Position numbers and translations under genes: made by a program. Shown here in pieces: positions 1-7,386 of a DNA stretch of 37,258 bases (its first letter is position 1; each line of letters begins with the position of its first letter). The notes below the pieces were generated by a model. That model made no database searches and was not told the origin of the DNA. It worked only from the letters and a program-made list of their open reading frames with translations. Origin of the DNA: a virus; IMG/VR virus record IMGVR_UViG_3300023174_000364, positions 1 to 37,258 of that record. One strand, written 5' to 3'.

Positions 1-38
1 CCCTTCTGATGGGAGTTCGATTCTCTCACGCCGGACCA
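1..38 (+). tRNA. partial tRNA (3' part only)
   Basis: Only the 3' part of a tRNA lies in the window. A T stem (11-15 with 23-27) encloses the loop TTCGATT, followed by the 3' acceptor strand 28-34, discriminator A35 and an encoded CCA at 36-38. The anticodon lies outside the window, so the amino acid cannot be named. It belongs to the same array as the two tRNAs that follow. Confidence 0.85.
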
Positions 39-62
39 ATTTAATAAAGCATTCAAATATTT

Positions 63-145
63 GCGCCTATGGTGAAATAGGTAGACACAGGAGACTTAAA
101 ATCTCCCGCTTCGGCGTGCTGGTTCAAATCCGGCTAGGCGCACCA
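63..145 (+). tRNA. tRNA-Leu (anticodon UAA)
   Basis: The acceptor stem GCGCCTA (63-69) pairs with TAGGCGC (135-141), followed by A142 and an encoded CCA (143-145). The anticodon loop CTTAAAA gives anticodon UAA. A long variable arm built around CCGCTTCGGC marks a class II tRNA, as expected for leucine. It would read UUA, a codon frequent in this AT-rich genome. Confidence 0.96.
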
Positions 146-150
146 AATAC

Positions 151-225
151 GGGCTGATAGCTTAATGGTAAAGCAGGCGACTCATAATCGCTCGAGTGTG
201 AGTTCGATTCTCTCTCAGCCCACCA
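151..225 (+). tRNA. tRNA with CAU anticodon, probably tRNA-Ile2
   Basis: Acceptor stem GGGCTGA (151-157) pairs with TCAGCCC (215-221), then A222 and CCA (223-225). The anticodon loop CTCATAA gives CAU. The anticodon arm GGCGACTCATAATCGCT is what I recall of E. coli ileX tRNA-Ile2 and differs from elongator tRNA-Met. I therefore infer an isoleucine tRNA needing TilS lysidine modification to read AUA. The CCA abuts the stop codon of the convergent gene at 226 with no spacer. Confidence 0.9.
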
Positions 226-1008
226 TTAACGACCAACATAGACTTGAGGTTGCGCCTCTAGTCTTCTTTGTTTTTCTGTTTTAGGAATCAAACCATCTCC
301 ATACTGTGGATATTTTTGTTGACGGTCATATGCGACCCACATAAACATTCCACCCATAAAAAATATAATAAAGATAACAAATACACCAACTATAAAATCA
401 TGTTTTAATTTTGCCATTTTCGCATCTCTTCTTTTTTTCTCTTGCGCTTCTCTTTTCATTTGTTTGGTAATAAGAACCTTTTGTTCTTGTCCCATTTGTT
501 TCATCATCTCTTCCACTTCGGTGTGTAATGCACCCAATTCTGGAGGACTTTGATACACCATTATCTCACGCAATTCGGTGCCCATTTGTTCTAATTGTTT
601 TCTCATTAGAACCCGCTGAAGCGCACGCTTACCTAAACTAGCATCACCGTGATATATTTCAGTCTTAGCACGCTTTTCTTCTTCTTCAAAAATCGCTATG
701 CACTTATAATAATTGTCATAATATTGACCAAGATACTCACCAATTTCAGTATAAATGCCTGTGTGTTCACCAGAATTAGCTTTCTTGTTTAATTCTATTA
801 CACGATTTTTTTCCTGTATGAAAGCATTCTTTTGTGCTACAGTAGGAGGTTTTTCGGGTGGGTGTAATTTATGAAATTGGTCATCAAGGTCTTTAAGAAC
901 CTCTTTAACTTCTCCTGCGGCACCCTTTATGTCTTTGTAAAGCTTACAACCGGCCTTAACTGCCGAGACAGCGCCATTAGCAAGTGCAAATAGGGTGATT
1001 GGATCCAT
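226..1008 (-). CDS. membrane-anchored coiled-coil protein, unknown function
   Basis: This 260-residue protein is not one I recognise. Most of it is charged and helix-prone, with a Glu/Lys-rich stretch around residues 105-190. Near residues 203-225 is a strongly hydrophobic segment (FIVGVFVIFIIFFMGGMF) that should span the membrane, with a short polar C-terminal tail. The N-terminus has a hydrophobic patch (LFALANGAVSAVKAG). The ATG at 1008 has no good ribosome binding site; it follows the stop of the 57-residue gene by two in-frame codons, so reinitiation or readthrough may express it. It converges on the tRNA array. A role in the envelope (holin, superinfection exclusion) is only a guess. 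Confidence 0.8.
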   Translation of the reverse strand: MDPITLFALANGAVSAVKAGCKLYKDIKGAAGEVKEVLKDLDDQFHKLHPPEKPPTVAQKNAFIQEKNRVIELNKKANSGEHTGIYTEIGEYLGQYYDNYYKCIAIFEEEEKRAKTEIYHGDASLGKRALQRVLMRKQLEQMGTELREIMVYQSPPELGALHTEVEEMMKQMGQEQKVLITKQMKREAQEKKRRDAKMAKLKHDFIVGVFVIFIIFFMGGMFMWVAYDRQQKYPQYGDGLIPKTEKQRRLEAQPQVYVGR

Positions 1009-1014
1009 TTTTAG

Positions 1015-1188
1015 TTACTGTGCCAAAAGAATTTCCTCCTTTTGGTCTTCGTTAATTTTCAATTGTAAAATTTCAACTTTCTTTTCAAGTTCAGAAAGTC
1101 TTCTGTCTAATGAATTCACAATAGACATATCAAAAGAATATGAAATAATAACAACAAAAAGAAACACTTTAGGTAACTCTTTGAACAT
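1015..1188 (-). CDS. small membrane/coiled-coil protein (57 aa)
   Basis: This short gene has a strong Shine-Dalgarno (GGGGAG on the minus strand, about 1194-1199) six bases before its ATG at 1188. The product has an N-terminal hydrophobic segment (about residues 7-19, VFLFVVIISYSF) followed by a charged heptad-like helix (SLDRRLSELEKKVEILQLKI), i.e. a membrane-anchored coiled coil. Its TAA (1015-1017) is in the same frame as the downstream 260-residue gene, with two codons between. Gene order and topology suggest a two-gene membrane unit. No family was recognised. Confidence 0.7.
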   Translation of the reverse strand: MFKELPKVFLFVVIISYSFDMSIVNSLDRRLSELEKKVEILQLKINEDQKEEILLAQ

Positions 1189-1200
1189 AACTCTCCCCTA

Positions 1201-1245
1201 TTAATTGCCTGTCATAAAAATGACATTCCTTGATAATGCAATTAA
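1201..1245. repeat. nested inverted repeat in divergent intergenic region
   Basis: TTAATTGC (1201-1208) is repeated inverted as GCAATTAA (1238-1245), eight perfect pairs. Inside it TGTCAT (1210-1215) and ATGACA (1220-1225) form a six-pair hairpin with an AAAA loop. The element sits between the minus-strand gene starting at 1188 and the plus-strand promoter at 1291, so it could be an operator or a structured minus-strand 5' leader. Confidence 0.6.
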
Positions 1246-1257
1246 TGTGCAAGGAGA

Positions 1258-1273
1258 GTTGTTGCCACACAAC
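1258..1273. promoter_or_regulatory. GTTG-N8-CAAC dyad upstream of promoter P1
   Basis: GTTG (1258-1261) and CAAC (1270-1273) are separated by eight bases, and the arms extend by one pair (GTTGT/ACAAC). The dyad ends 17 bases before the -35 box at 1291. The same spacing of half-sites recurs upstream of three other promoters in this window, so I read it as a regulator binding site. Confidence 0.6.
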
Positions 1274-1290
1274 ACAATATGAAATAAGGC

Positions 1291-1319
1291 TTGACAACTA
1301 TGCCTATTTATGTTAAGCT
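1291..1319 (+). promoter_or_regulatory. sigma70-type promoter P1
   Basis: A perfect -35 TTGACA (1291-1296) is followed after 17 bases by TAAGCT (1314-1319), a weak -10 preceded by TG in the extended -10 position. The spacer contains GCCTATTT, close to the spacers of the promoters at 8788 and 9871. It would drive the operon beginning at 1353. Confidence 0.65.
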
Positions 1320-1352
1320 GATAAAAGACTAAAAAAGGTTATACATAAGACC

Positions 1353-1646
1353 ATGAGTGGAATTTACATATTACAAACAAAAGACGGATACCGAGTTTCC
1401 CATACCCACAGGTATGAGGAACTAATTGGTATGGATGCCGACATTAATTACTATGTTGTCGGTGATATTGCTAAAGTCCTCTTTTCAGGATGTTTTTGTT
1501 ATGATACACTAGACGAAGCAACTGAGCATGCTAAGGTTATTTCACAAATGTATATTGAAACAGATGATGGCATTTGTGTGATAAACTATGCTAAGAATTT
1601 AACTTTTAGAGAATTGATTAAAGATGGCAAGAATACTAGACGCTAA
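1353..1646 (+). CDS. hypothetical protein (97 aa)
   Basis: First gene of the operon behind P1. The 97-residue product begins MSGIYILQTKDGYRV, which looks like a short beta-strand start, and has an acidic, aromatic-rich body. No motif or family was recognised and no membrane segment or signal peptide is visible. It overlaps the next gene by 23 bases, which argues for translational coupling. The ATG at 1353 is 14 bases after a weak AAAGG, so the initiation signal is not strong. Confidence 0.75.
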   Translation: MSGIYILQTKDGYRVSHTHRYEELIGMDADINYYVVGDIAKVLFSGCFCYDTLDEATEHAKVISQMYIETDDGICVINYAKNLTFRELIKDGKNTRR

Positions 1647-2706
1647 TGTAGTTTTTTCGGGACAAGAACCGAAGTTTAGCATTGAATTGTCCAAAATGCA
1701 AATGATTTGGGCTTTGAATTGGTACTCACAAAACAGAACCAATAAAGATGCAGAAAAATACATTACTGATTATTTTAAGAAAAAATTAAAATTGGATGTT
1801 GGTTCATTGGCAAAAGATTGCACTTCAACCTTTGCTTACTTGTGTCGTATTGTTTACAATGGTGGTTCGTTAAATGTAAAAGACCAAATTTGGTTTGATA
1901 ACGAAGTCAAACAAATACAAGATAAACTAAAAGTTAAGAAAGTTAAAGTTGTTGAAGTTGCCGCCATTGGTAATGTGATTTCAATTCAGGATAGAATCCG
2001 TGAGAAAGCACAGGAATGTATCGGAGAGTTGGAAGGTCAATTAGATGACTACATTACTTCAGATTATAAAATTGATGCGTCTCCGTATGGTGTAATGCAT
2101 ACCATGAACATTAAGAGTGTGCATGTAAATCGTATCGTGGATGTGTTTAAGAAACGAAGAATTGAATTTGATGATGTATTACATACCGATGATAAAGAAC
2201 TAAAAGAAGGTTATAGTAACTTTAGTAAACCACAGTTGAAGAAAGTTATTGCCTGGTGTGACCAAGTTATTTTGGATTGCCAGAAGGTAACGGGTTCAGC
2301 TGCACAAAATCGTAAACCAAGAAAACGCAAGGTGAAGTCACCTGAAGAATTGGTTGCAAAAGTCAAAGTATTAGATAAGTTTGAAGAATTGAAACTTGAA
2401 TCGGTACCGACAAAAGAGATTATTGGTGCAATGCAACTTTGGGTATATAATGTAAAAACCAGAAAGTTAGGATGTTATCATGCCGAAGATGCAGGTGGTT
2501 TATCAGTAAAGGGTACATCGTTGGAGAATTTCAATGAAAGTAAATCGGTACATAAGAAATTAAGAAAACCTGAGGTAAGTTTGCCTGAGGTAATGAAAGC
2601 AGGAAAAGTGTTGTTACGGAACTACATGGATGGCATTCGTGCCGTTGAATCGGCCTTGACAGGACGCTTAAATGCTGATACAATACTATTGAGGAGTTTG
2701 AAGTGA
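1624..2706 (+). CDS. conserved phage hypothetical (360 aa)
   Basis: A 360-residue soluble, lysine-rich protein. The N-terminal 90 residues are predicted mostly helical (FSIELSKMQMIWALNWYSQN). A basic linker NRKPRKRKVKSPEEL lies near residues 231-245 and could contact nucleic acid. The C-terminal part contains a beta-like stretch (MQLWVYNVKTRKLGCYHAED). I believe similar proteins occur in other T4-like marine phages, but I cannot name a function. Its stop overlaps the GTG start of the next gene. The basic linker and its place upstream of DNA-metabolism genes fit a DNA transaction role, which is inference only. Confidence 0.82.
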   Translation: MARILDANVVFSGQEPKFSIELSKMQMIWALNWYSQNRTNKDAEKYITDYFKKKLKLDVGSLAKDCTSTFAYLCRIVYNGGSLNVKDQIWFDNEVKQIQDKLKVKKVKVVEVAAIGNVISIQDRIREKAQECIGELEGQLDDYITSDYKIDASPYGVMHTMNIKSVHVNRIVDVFKKRRIEFDDVLHTDDKELKEGYSNFSKPQLKKVIAWCDQVILDCQKVTGSAAQNRKPRKRKVKSPEELVAKVKVLDKFEELKLESVPTKEIIGAMQLWVYNVKTRKLGCYHAEDAGGLSVKGTSLENFNESKSVHKKLRKPEVSLPEVMKAGKVLLRNYMDGIRAVESALTGRLNADTILLRSLK

Positions 2707-2966
2707 GTTATAGTAGATGGAGTTTTTCGGTATGGTATAGTTTTTGGAATGGTTCTAGTAGTGGCAAACAAAAAGACGACCAAGTGTTGAGTTTATGGTA
2801 TTCTTTAGATAAAACTATTGATTGGACATATGCAGACTTGGAAGACATTACCGCTCAAGATATCCAAAGACGATATAATTGTGAACTTGAAGATGCAGAA
2901 GAAGGAATGACCTATGTGAATAGGTTCATTAAAGATGTAAACGAAGAATTTGAAAGTGTAAAATGA
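2703..2966 (+). CDS. hypothetical aromatic-rich small protein (87 aa)
   Basis: It starts with GTG at 2703 overlapping the previous TGA (GTGA), a classic coupling arrangement. The first 20 residues are unusually rich in Trp, Tyr and Ser (YSRWSFSVWYSFWNGSSSG) and the remainder is acidic and helical. It overlaps the phosphoesterase start by four bases (ATGA). No family was recognised. Confidence 0.72.
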   Translation: MSYSRWSFSVWYSFWNGSSSGKQKDDQVLSLWYSLDKTIDWTYADLEDITAQDIQRRYNCELEDAEEGMTYVNRFIKDVNEEFESVK

Positions 2967-3907
2967 AAATTGCAATTTGTAGTGACCTTCACCTAGAGTT
3001 TGGTGATATTAATTTGCAGAATACAGAAAATGCCGATGTATTGATACTCGGTGGAGATATCTGTGTTGCCGCTGATATTGGTAAACCAGACCCAAACAAT
3101 TTTATGGAAGGCGCCCGTAGTAATCGTATTACTGATTTCTTCAAGCGTTGTTCTTTCCAGTTTCCGCATGTAATCTATGTTATGGGTAACCATGAACATT
3201 ATCATGGCGACTTTGCGACAAGTGGAAATAAAATTAAATCATTGCTAGAATCTAATATGTTGAGTAATGTTTATTTGCTCGACAAAGAATCTAAAAAGAT
3301 TGATGATGTTACATTTGTCGGTGGTACATTGTGGACAGATATGAACAATGATAATGAAATGACCAAGTTTCATGTTACTCGTAGAATGAATGATTTTCAA
3401 TGTGTTCAGAATTCTACTCGTATGGTTACTCGTACCGTTCCATTATACGAATTGAATCCCAATTATACACCTGATGGTAAGAACGGTGGTAAGTATCTTC
3501 AGAATGAAGCGGGTTTTCATATCAAAATTGGCGAAAAGAAGAAACAAGAACCTTCTACTTTTTCACCACAAGATGCATTTGATGACCACAAAAAAATGTT
3601 GCAATACATTCAGTCCGTGATTGAAGGTAAGTTTGATGAAAAGTTTGTTGTTGTTGGTCATCACGCACCAAGCAAGTTATCAACTCACCCTAGATATAAG
3701 CATGATACTTTGATGAATGGTGCATATAGTTCTTCATTGGATGAATATATTCTTGAACATCCACAAATCAAATTGTGGACTCATGGACATACACATGAGG
3801 ACTTTGATTATATGTTGGGTTCTACTAGAGTTGTTTGTAATCCTCGTGGTTATATTAACTATGAGGGTAGAGCTGATTCTTTCGAACTTAAATATGTGGA
3901 GATTTAA
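2963..3907 (+). CDS. calcineurin-like metallophosphoesterase
   Basis: The 314-residue protein carries the full metal-binding motif series of the calcineurin-like phosphoesterase superfamily in order: SDLHLEF (D8, H10), GGDIC (D32), GNHEHYH (N76, H77), VVGHHAPS, and HGHTHEDF near the C-terminus. These bind two metal ions and hydrolyse phosphomono- or diesters. The substrate cannot be read from sequence; nucleotide or RNA/DNA ends are possible. The insert between the third and fourth motifs is long. It is coupled to the gene before (ATGA overlap) and abuts the next, and such enzymes are common accessory genes in T4-like aquatic phages. Confidence 0.93.
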   Translation: MKIAICSDLHLEFGDINLQNTENADVLILGGDICVAADIGKPDPNNFMEGARSNRITDFFKRCSFQFPHVIYVMGNHEHYHGDFATSGNKIKSLLESNMLSNVYLLDKESKKIDDVTFVGGTLWTDMNNDNEMTKFHVTRRMNDFQCVQNSTRMVTRTVPLYELNPNYTPDGKNGGKYLQNEAGFHIKIGEKKKQEPSTFSPQDAFDDHKKMLQYIQSVIEGKFDEKFVVVGHHAPSKLSTHPRYKHDTLMNGAYSSSLDEYILEHPQIKLWTHGHTHEDFDYMLGSTRVVCNPRGYINYEGRADSFELKYVEI

Positions 3908-4426
3908 ATGGAATACGATTACGCCCGTTTTGATAAGATTGTAACTTTGATGCTTGAAGGCAGTTGGAGGGATCCTGAAGATTTAGAAATTGGTAGGGAT
4001 ATCTCTGATTTGCCTGAAGTTAAAATCATGTTCGATGGTTATGGTGACCTAGAAGAAGAAATTGATGGCGAATACAAGTATACAGAAGGCGGTAATAAGA
4101 AAATGGAATCTTATGCCGTCTTCATCCATAAAGATGCATTGGTTGAAGATTTCATTTTCCCTGAACATGAAAGTTATGCCTTTACATTTGGTTCAATGAT
4201 TGCACACCGACCAAAAGAAGAAGTTTGTTTGTTTGCGTGGTATGATGTTGAAAACAATGTATGGGATATTCTACCACTTGAAGACCGAATTGATTCGGAT
4301 AATGCCATGGATGAGGAAGATGTTATGAAGATTTTAGAAGGTCTTTATGAATTGTATTTCAAACCATGGGAAGGCAAGTTTACAACAGACCCAATTACAG
4401 GACTACCGAATTGGCCATTCAAATAA
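3908..4426 (+). CDS. hypothetical acidic protein (172 aa)
   Basis: The ATG directly follows the phosphoesterase stop, so it belongs to the same operon. The 172-residue product is strongly acidic in its first 60 residues and ends with a Pro/Trp-containing tail (DPITGLPNWPFK). A central beta-like stretch (SYAFTFGSMIAHRPKEEVCLFAWYD) suggests a compact fold. No family was recognised. It is the last gene before the gap at 4427-4473. Confidence 0.75.
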   Translation: MEYDYARFDKIVTLMLEGSWRDPEDLEIGRDISDLPEVKIMFDGYGDLEEEIDGEYKYTEGGNKKMESYAVFIHKDALVEDFIFPEHESYAFTFGSMIAHRPKEEVCLFAWYDVENNVWDILPLEDRIDSDNAMDEEDVMKILEGLYELYFKPWEGKFTTDPITGLPNWPFK

Positions 4427-4473
4427 CATTATTGCCTCATTAGAGGTGATAACTGTTATATAATAACTATATT

Positions 4474-5322
4474 ATGATAATTTTCGACTACAATCAAGTT
4501 GCCATCTCTAATCTGATGGAACAAATCGGCTCTTCAAAGGCATCGGTTGATGAAACATTGGTTCGCCATATGATTCTGAATACCATTCGTACCTATGTGA
4601 AGAAATATAAAGAATCTCATGGACCTGAGGTCGTTATTGCTTGCGATAACCGACACTACTGGCGCCGTGAAATTTTCCCACACTACAAAGCAGGTCGCAA
4701 AAAATCCCGTGAATCATCTGGTCACGATTGGTCTTCTATCTTTGATTGTTTGGGTAAAATCAAACAAGAGTTGAAAGATAGTTCACCATACAAAGTGATT
4801 GATGTTGATACATGTGAAGCTGATGATATCATTGCTGTTTTGGCAATGAAGTTTTCTTCTACGCAAAAAATAATGATTCTATCTTCTGATAAAGACTTTG
4901 CACAATTGCAAAAGTTCCCTAATGTTGAACAGTATTCACCTATTTTGAAAAAAAATATCAAAGAACCTTTACCTGCGGCTCAATTGAAACAGTTGATTAT
5001 TCGTGGTGATAAAGGTGATGGCATTCCAAACATTTTAAGTAGAGATGATACCTTTGTTGAAGGTGCAAGACAGAAACCTATCACAGAGGCAAAGATTATT
5101 AATTGGATGAATCAATCACCAGAAGAATTTTGTAATGATGAAATGTTGCGTAATTTTAAACGCAATGAAATGTTGATTGACTTGACCAAGATTCCTGATA
5201 ATCTTAAAACTGCTATACTAGATACATATGAGAACGCAAAAGGTAAAACTAAGCAAGAGTTTATGAATTATATGATTGCGAACCGTCTTAAAAACCTACT
5301 TGAAGTGATTGATGAATTTTAA
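4474..5322 (+). CDS. rnh: T4-type RNase H (5'-3' exonuclease, FEN-1 family)
   Basis: This 282-residue protein matches phage T4 RNase H, which removes RNA primers and nearby DNA from Okazaki fragments with gp32 and the clamp. Acidic metal-site motifs of the FEN-1 family are present: FDYNQ at the N-terminus (D5), RREIFPHYKAGRKK, CEADDIIAV, SSDKDFAQL and GDKGDGIPN. T4 Rnh is about 305 residues, so it is full length. A short AT-rich gap with TGTTATATAAT at about 4454 precedes it and may hold an extended -10 promoter. Its stop overlaps the next ATG (TAATG). Confidence 0.94.
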   Translation: MIIFDYNQVAISNLMEQIGSSKASVDETLVRHMILNTIRTYVKKYKESHGPEVVIACDNRHYWRREIFPHYKAGRKKSRESSGHDWSSIFDCLGKIKQELKDSSPYKVIDVDTCEADDIIAVLAMKFSSTQKIMILSSDKDFAQLQKFPNVEQYSPILKKNIKEPLPAAQLKQLIIRGDKGDGIPNILSRDDTFVEGARQKPITEAKIINWMNQSPEEFCNDEMLRNFKRNEMLIDLTKIPDNLKTAILDTYENAKGKTKQEFMNYMIANRLKNLLEVIDEF

Positions 5323-5756
5323 TGGAAGCTAAACTATACTCAGAAATTTTGGCAGAGTTTGATAATGCACCTACCCGTGCAGATAAAATTGCCGTATTAC
5401 GAAAGAACGACCATCCAAGATTTAGAGCATTCTTGGCAATCGTTTATAATCCAATGTTTAAATTTGATGTGGAAGTTCCCACATATCGACCTGCGGTTGA
5501 ACCTGCGGGATTAAATTATACATATCTGGACATTGAAGTGCCACGATTGTATCGTTTCATACCTGGTCATCCAAAACTTGAAGGTGCGGTACTAGATGCA
5601 AAGAGAAAAAAATCATTGTTGACAACAACATTGGAATCTTTGCATAAAGATGAAGCTGAACTTCTAGTTAAAGCGATTACCAAAAAAGACCTTGATGTGA
5701 AATACCTCACACCAAGAATTATTAAAGAAGCATATCCTGATATTAATATACCATGA
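5322..5756 (+). CDS. small protein resembling the N-terminal domain of phage DNA ligase
   Basis: The first 50 residues (ILAEFDNAPTRADKIAVLRK, then a run ending FRAFLAIVYNPMFKFDV) resemble the N-terminal DNA-binding helical domain of T4-type ATP-dependent ligases, which has the pattern I-x-n-K-x-AIL-x-KN and a following helix. The remaining 90 residues contain no ligase KxDG site, so this is not an active ligase. I recall stand-alone proteins of this kind beside rnh in T4-like cyanophages, annotated only as a DUF. It overlaps rnh by one base and the next gene by four. A fork-associated DNA-binding role is inference. Confidence 0.75.
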   Translation: MEAKLYSEILAEFDNAPTRADKIAVLRKNDHPRFRAFLAIVYNPMFKFDVEVPTYRPAVEPAGLNYTYLDIEVPRLYRFIPGHPKLEGAVLDAKRKKSLLTTTLESLHKDEAELLVKAITKKDLDVKYLTPRIIKEAYPDINIP

Positions 5757-6499
5757 AAGTTGCTGTTGTTACTCCAACGATTGCATCAGAACATTTACAA
5801 AAATGTATTGATTCGGTCGACAAACAAACATATAAAGACCTCACACACTATATCTTCATTGATGGTTGTCAGTATGAACCTAAGGCAAGAGAGATTCTAG
5901 TCGGTTCATCTAGGACCAGAATGATTGAATTGGAAGAGAATGTTGGTAAAGGTTGGTATGGACATAGAGTCTATGCTGCCTGTTCATTCTTGGTCAATGC
6001 AGACGTTATCTGTTATTTGGATGAAGATAACTTTTTAGAACCGTGCCATGTTGAGAAGATGGTGAAAAAACTGGAGGAAGGTAATGATTGGGTTTATTCA
6101 CTTAGAAGAATTGTTGACAAAAATGGAGAATATCTTTTTGATGATAATTGCGAAAGTTTGGGAAAATGGCCTGCGTATTTTAATGATGAAGTATTTCACA
6201 TTGATACATCATGCTTTGCCATACGCCGTGATGTTGCTGTTCGGATTGGTCATGCTTGGTACGGCCAATGGGGCGCCGATAGACAATTCTTTACAAACTT
6301 AAAACAACATTTTACTAAGTTTGCTTGCACTGGTAATTATACTTTGAACTACAGACTTGATGGTAACGAAAACTCCGTTAGTCCCGATTTCTTCAAAGAA
6401 GGTAATGAATTGAATTTTAACAAATATAATGGAATTTTCCCATGGAAAAACGAACAGCGCTCATTACAGGTTGCGCCGGGTATCTCGGTTCTCATCTAG
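5753..6499 (+). CDS. family 2 (GT-A) glycosyltransferase
   Basis: A 248-residue GT-A fold glycosyltransferase. It opens MKVAVVTPTIASEHLQKCID with the QTYKDLTHYIFIDG pattern of family 2 enzymes. The acidic metal site YLDEDNFLEP lies near residues 89-98, and a WGADRQF motif further on may be the acceptor-side acidic motif. It would transfer a sugar from a nucleotide donor to glycan, protein or modified DNA; the acceptor is unknown. No membrane segment is seen. Its last 58 bases overlap the epimerase gene, making the pair a coupled sugar module. Confidence 0.9.
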   Translation: MKVAVVTPTIASEHLQKCIDSVDKQTYKDLTHYIFIDGCQYEPKAREILVGSSRTRMIELEENVGKGWYGHRVYAACSFLVNADVICYLDEDNFLEPCHVEKMVKKLEEGNDWVYSLRRIVDKNGEYLFDDNCESLGKWPAYFNDEVFHIDTSCFAIRRDVAVRIGHAWYGQWGADRQFFTNLKQHFTKFACTGNYTLNYRLDGNENSVSPDFFKEGNELNFNKYNGIFPWKNEQRSLQVAPGISVLI

Positions 6500-7386
6500 C
6501 CAAATCACTCAAACAGTCAGGTTGGAAAGTTGTAGGACTTGATTACAAAAAACACACATTAAATCCATATGTGGATATCATGCACTATGCAGATATTCGT
6601 AACCTTGATGAATTGAATGATTTGTTTTCTCGTATTCAATTTGATACAGTTTTTCATCTTGCTGGTAGAATTGAAGTTGGTCTTTCGTTTGAAGAACCAA
6701 CCGAATTCTATTCTGTAAACACTGGTGGTACCTGTAACATTTTAAATGCAATGGCAAACCATGGTGTGAAAAATATTGTTTATTCTTCAACTGCTAATGT
6801 ATATCAAGCATCAAATAAACCAATCAAAGAAATCAATGTTATCACCAATAATTCACCATATGGTAACAGTAAATATTTTGCAGAAAAATCAATCATTGCT
6901 TCTGGTTTGAATTATGTAATTTTTAGATATTTCAATTTGTCTGGTGCAGATGTTGATGGAGAATTTGGTGAAGAACACGATCCAGAAACACACTTGATTC
7001 CGAGGTTGATTGAAAATCTAAATAATTTTACAATTAACGGATCCAACTATAACACGCCCGATGGAACTTGTATTAGGGATTATGTGCATGTCGCAGATGT
7101 TGCAGAAGCGCATAACTTGGCTGCGAATTATTTAAAGTCCAACAAATCAATTATATTGAATCTTGGCACAGGCAAAGGCCACTCTATTTTAGAAATCGTA
7201 AACGAATTAGAAAAAATCACAGGCAATAAAATTAACTATACTTTCGGTGAAAGACGACCTGGTGATGCCGATACTTTAGTTGCCGATATTAGTCTTGCCG
7301 AACAAGTATTGCAATACCGACCTAAGCATGATATAATTTCTATCTTAACAACTGCTTATAAATGGTATAATAAAAATGACGAATAA
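6442..7386 (+). CDS. galE: NAD-dependent sugar epimerase, GalE-like
   Basis: An extended short-chain dehydrogenase/reductase of 314 residues with the UDP-glucose 4-epimerase layout. It has the NAD-binding ITGCAGYLGSH, the catalytic SSTANVY and YGNSK (YxxxK), and the GalE signatures FRYFNLSGAD, HLIPRL, CIRDYVHVADVAEAH and RRPGDAD. It should interconvert UDP-glucose and UDP-galactose or the N-acetyl forms. The start at 6442 is set by the Rossmann strand at residues 5-10, despite the 58-base overlap with the glycosyltransferase. It probably supplies donor sugar to that enzyme. Length is slightly below bacterial GalE (about 338). Confidence 0.92.
   Translation: MEKRTALITGCAGYLGSHLAKSLKQSGWKVVGLDYKKHTLNPYVDIMHYADIRNLDELNDLFSRIQFDTVFHLAGRIEVGLSFEEPTEFYSVNTGGTCNILNAMANHGVKNIVYSSTANVYQASNKPIKEINVITNNSPYGNSKYFAEKSIIASGLNYVIFRYFNLSGADVDGEFGEEHDPETHLIPRLIENLNNFTINGSNYNTPDGTCIRDYVHVADVAEAHNLAANYLKSNKSIILNLGTGKGHSILEIVNELEKITGNKINYTFGERRPGDADTLVADISLAEQVLQYRPKHDIISILTTAYKWYNKNDE

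Noticed and set aside
995-1204. Plus-strand open frame of 69 codons
   Set aside because: It is antisense to the 57-residue minus-strand gene, which has a strong Shine-Dalgarno and sensible protein features.
6084-6302. Alternative plus-strand frame inside the glycosyltransferase gene
   Set aside because: It is a shadow frame; the glycosyltransferase frame carries clear family motifs.
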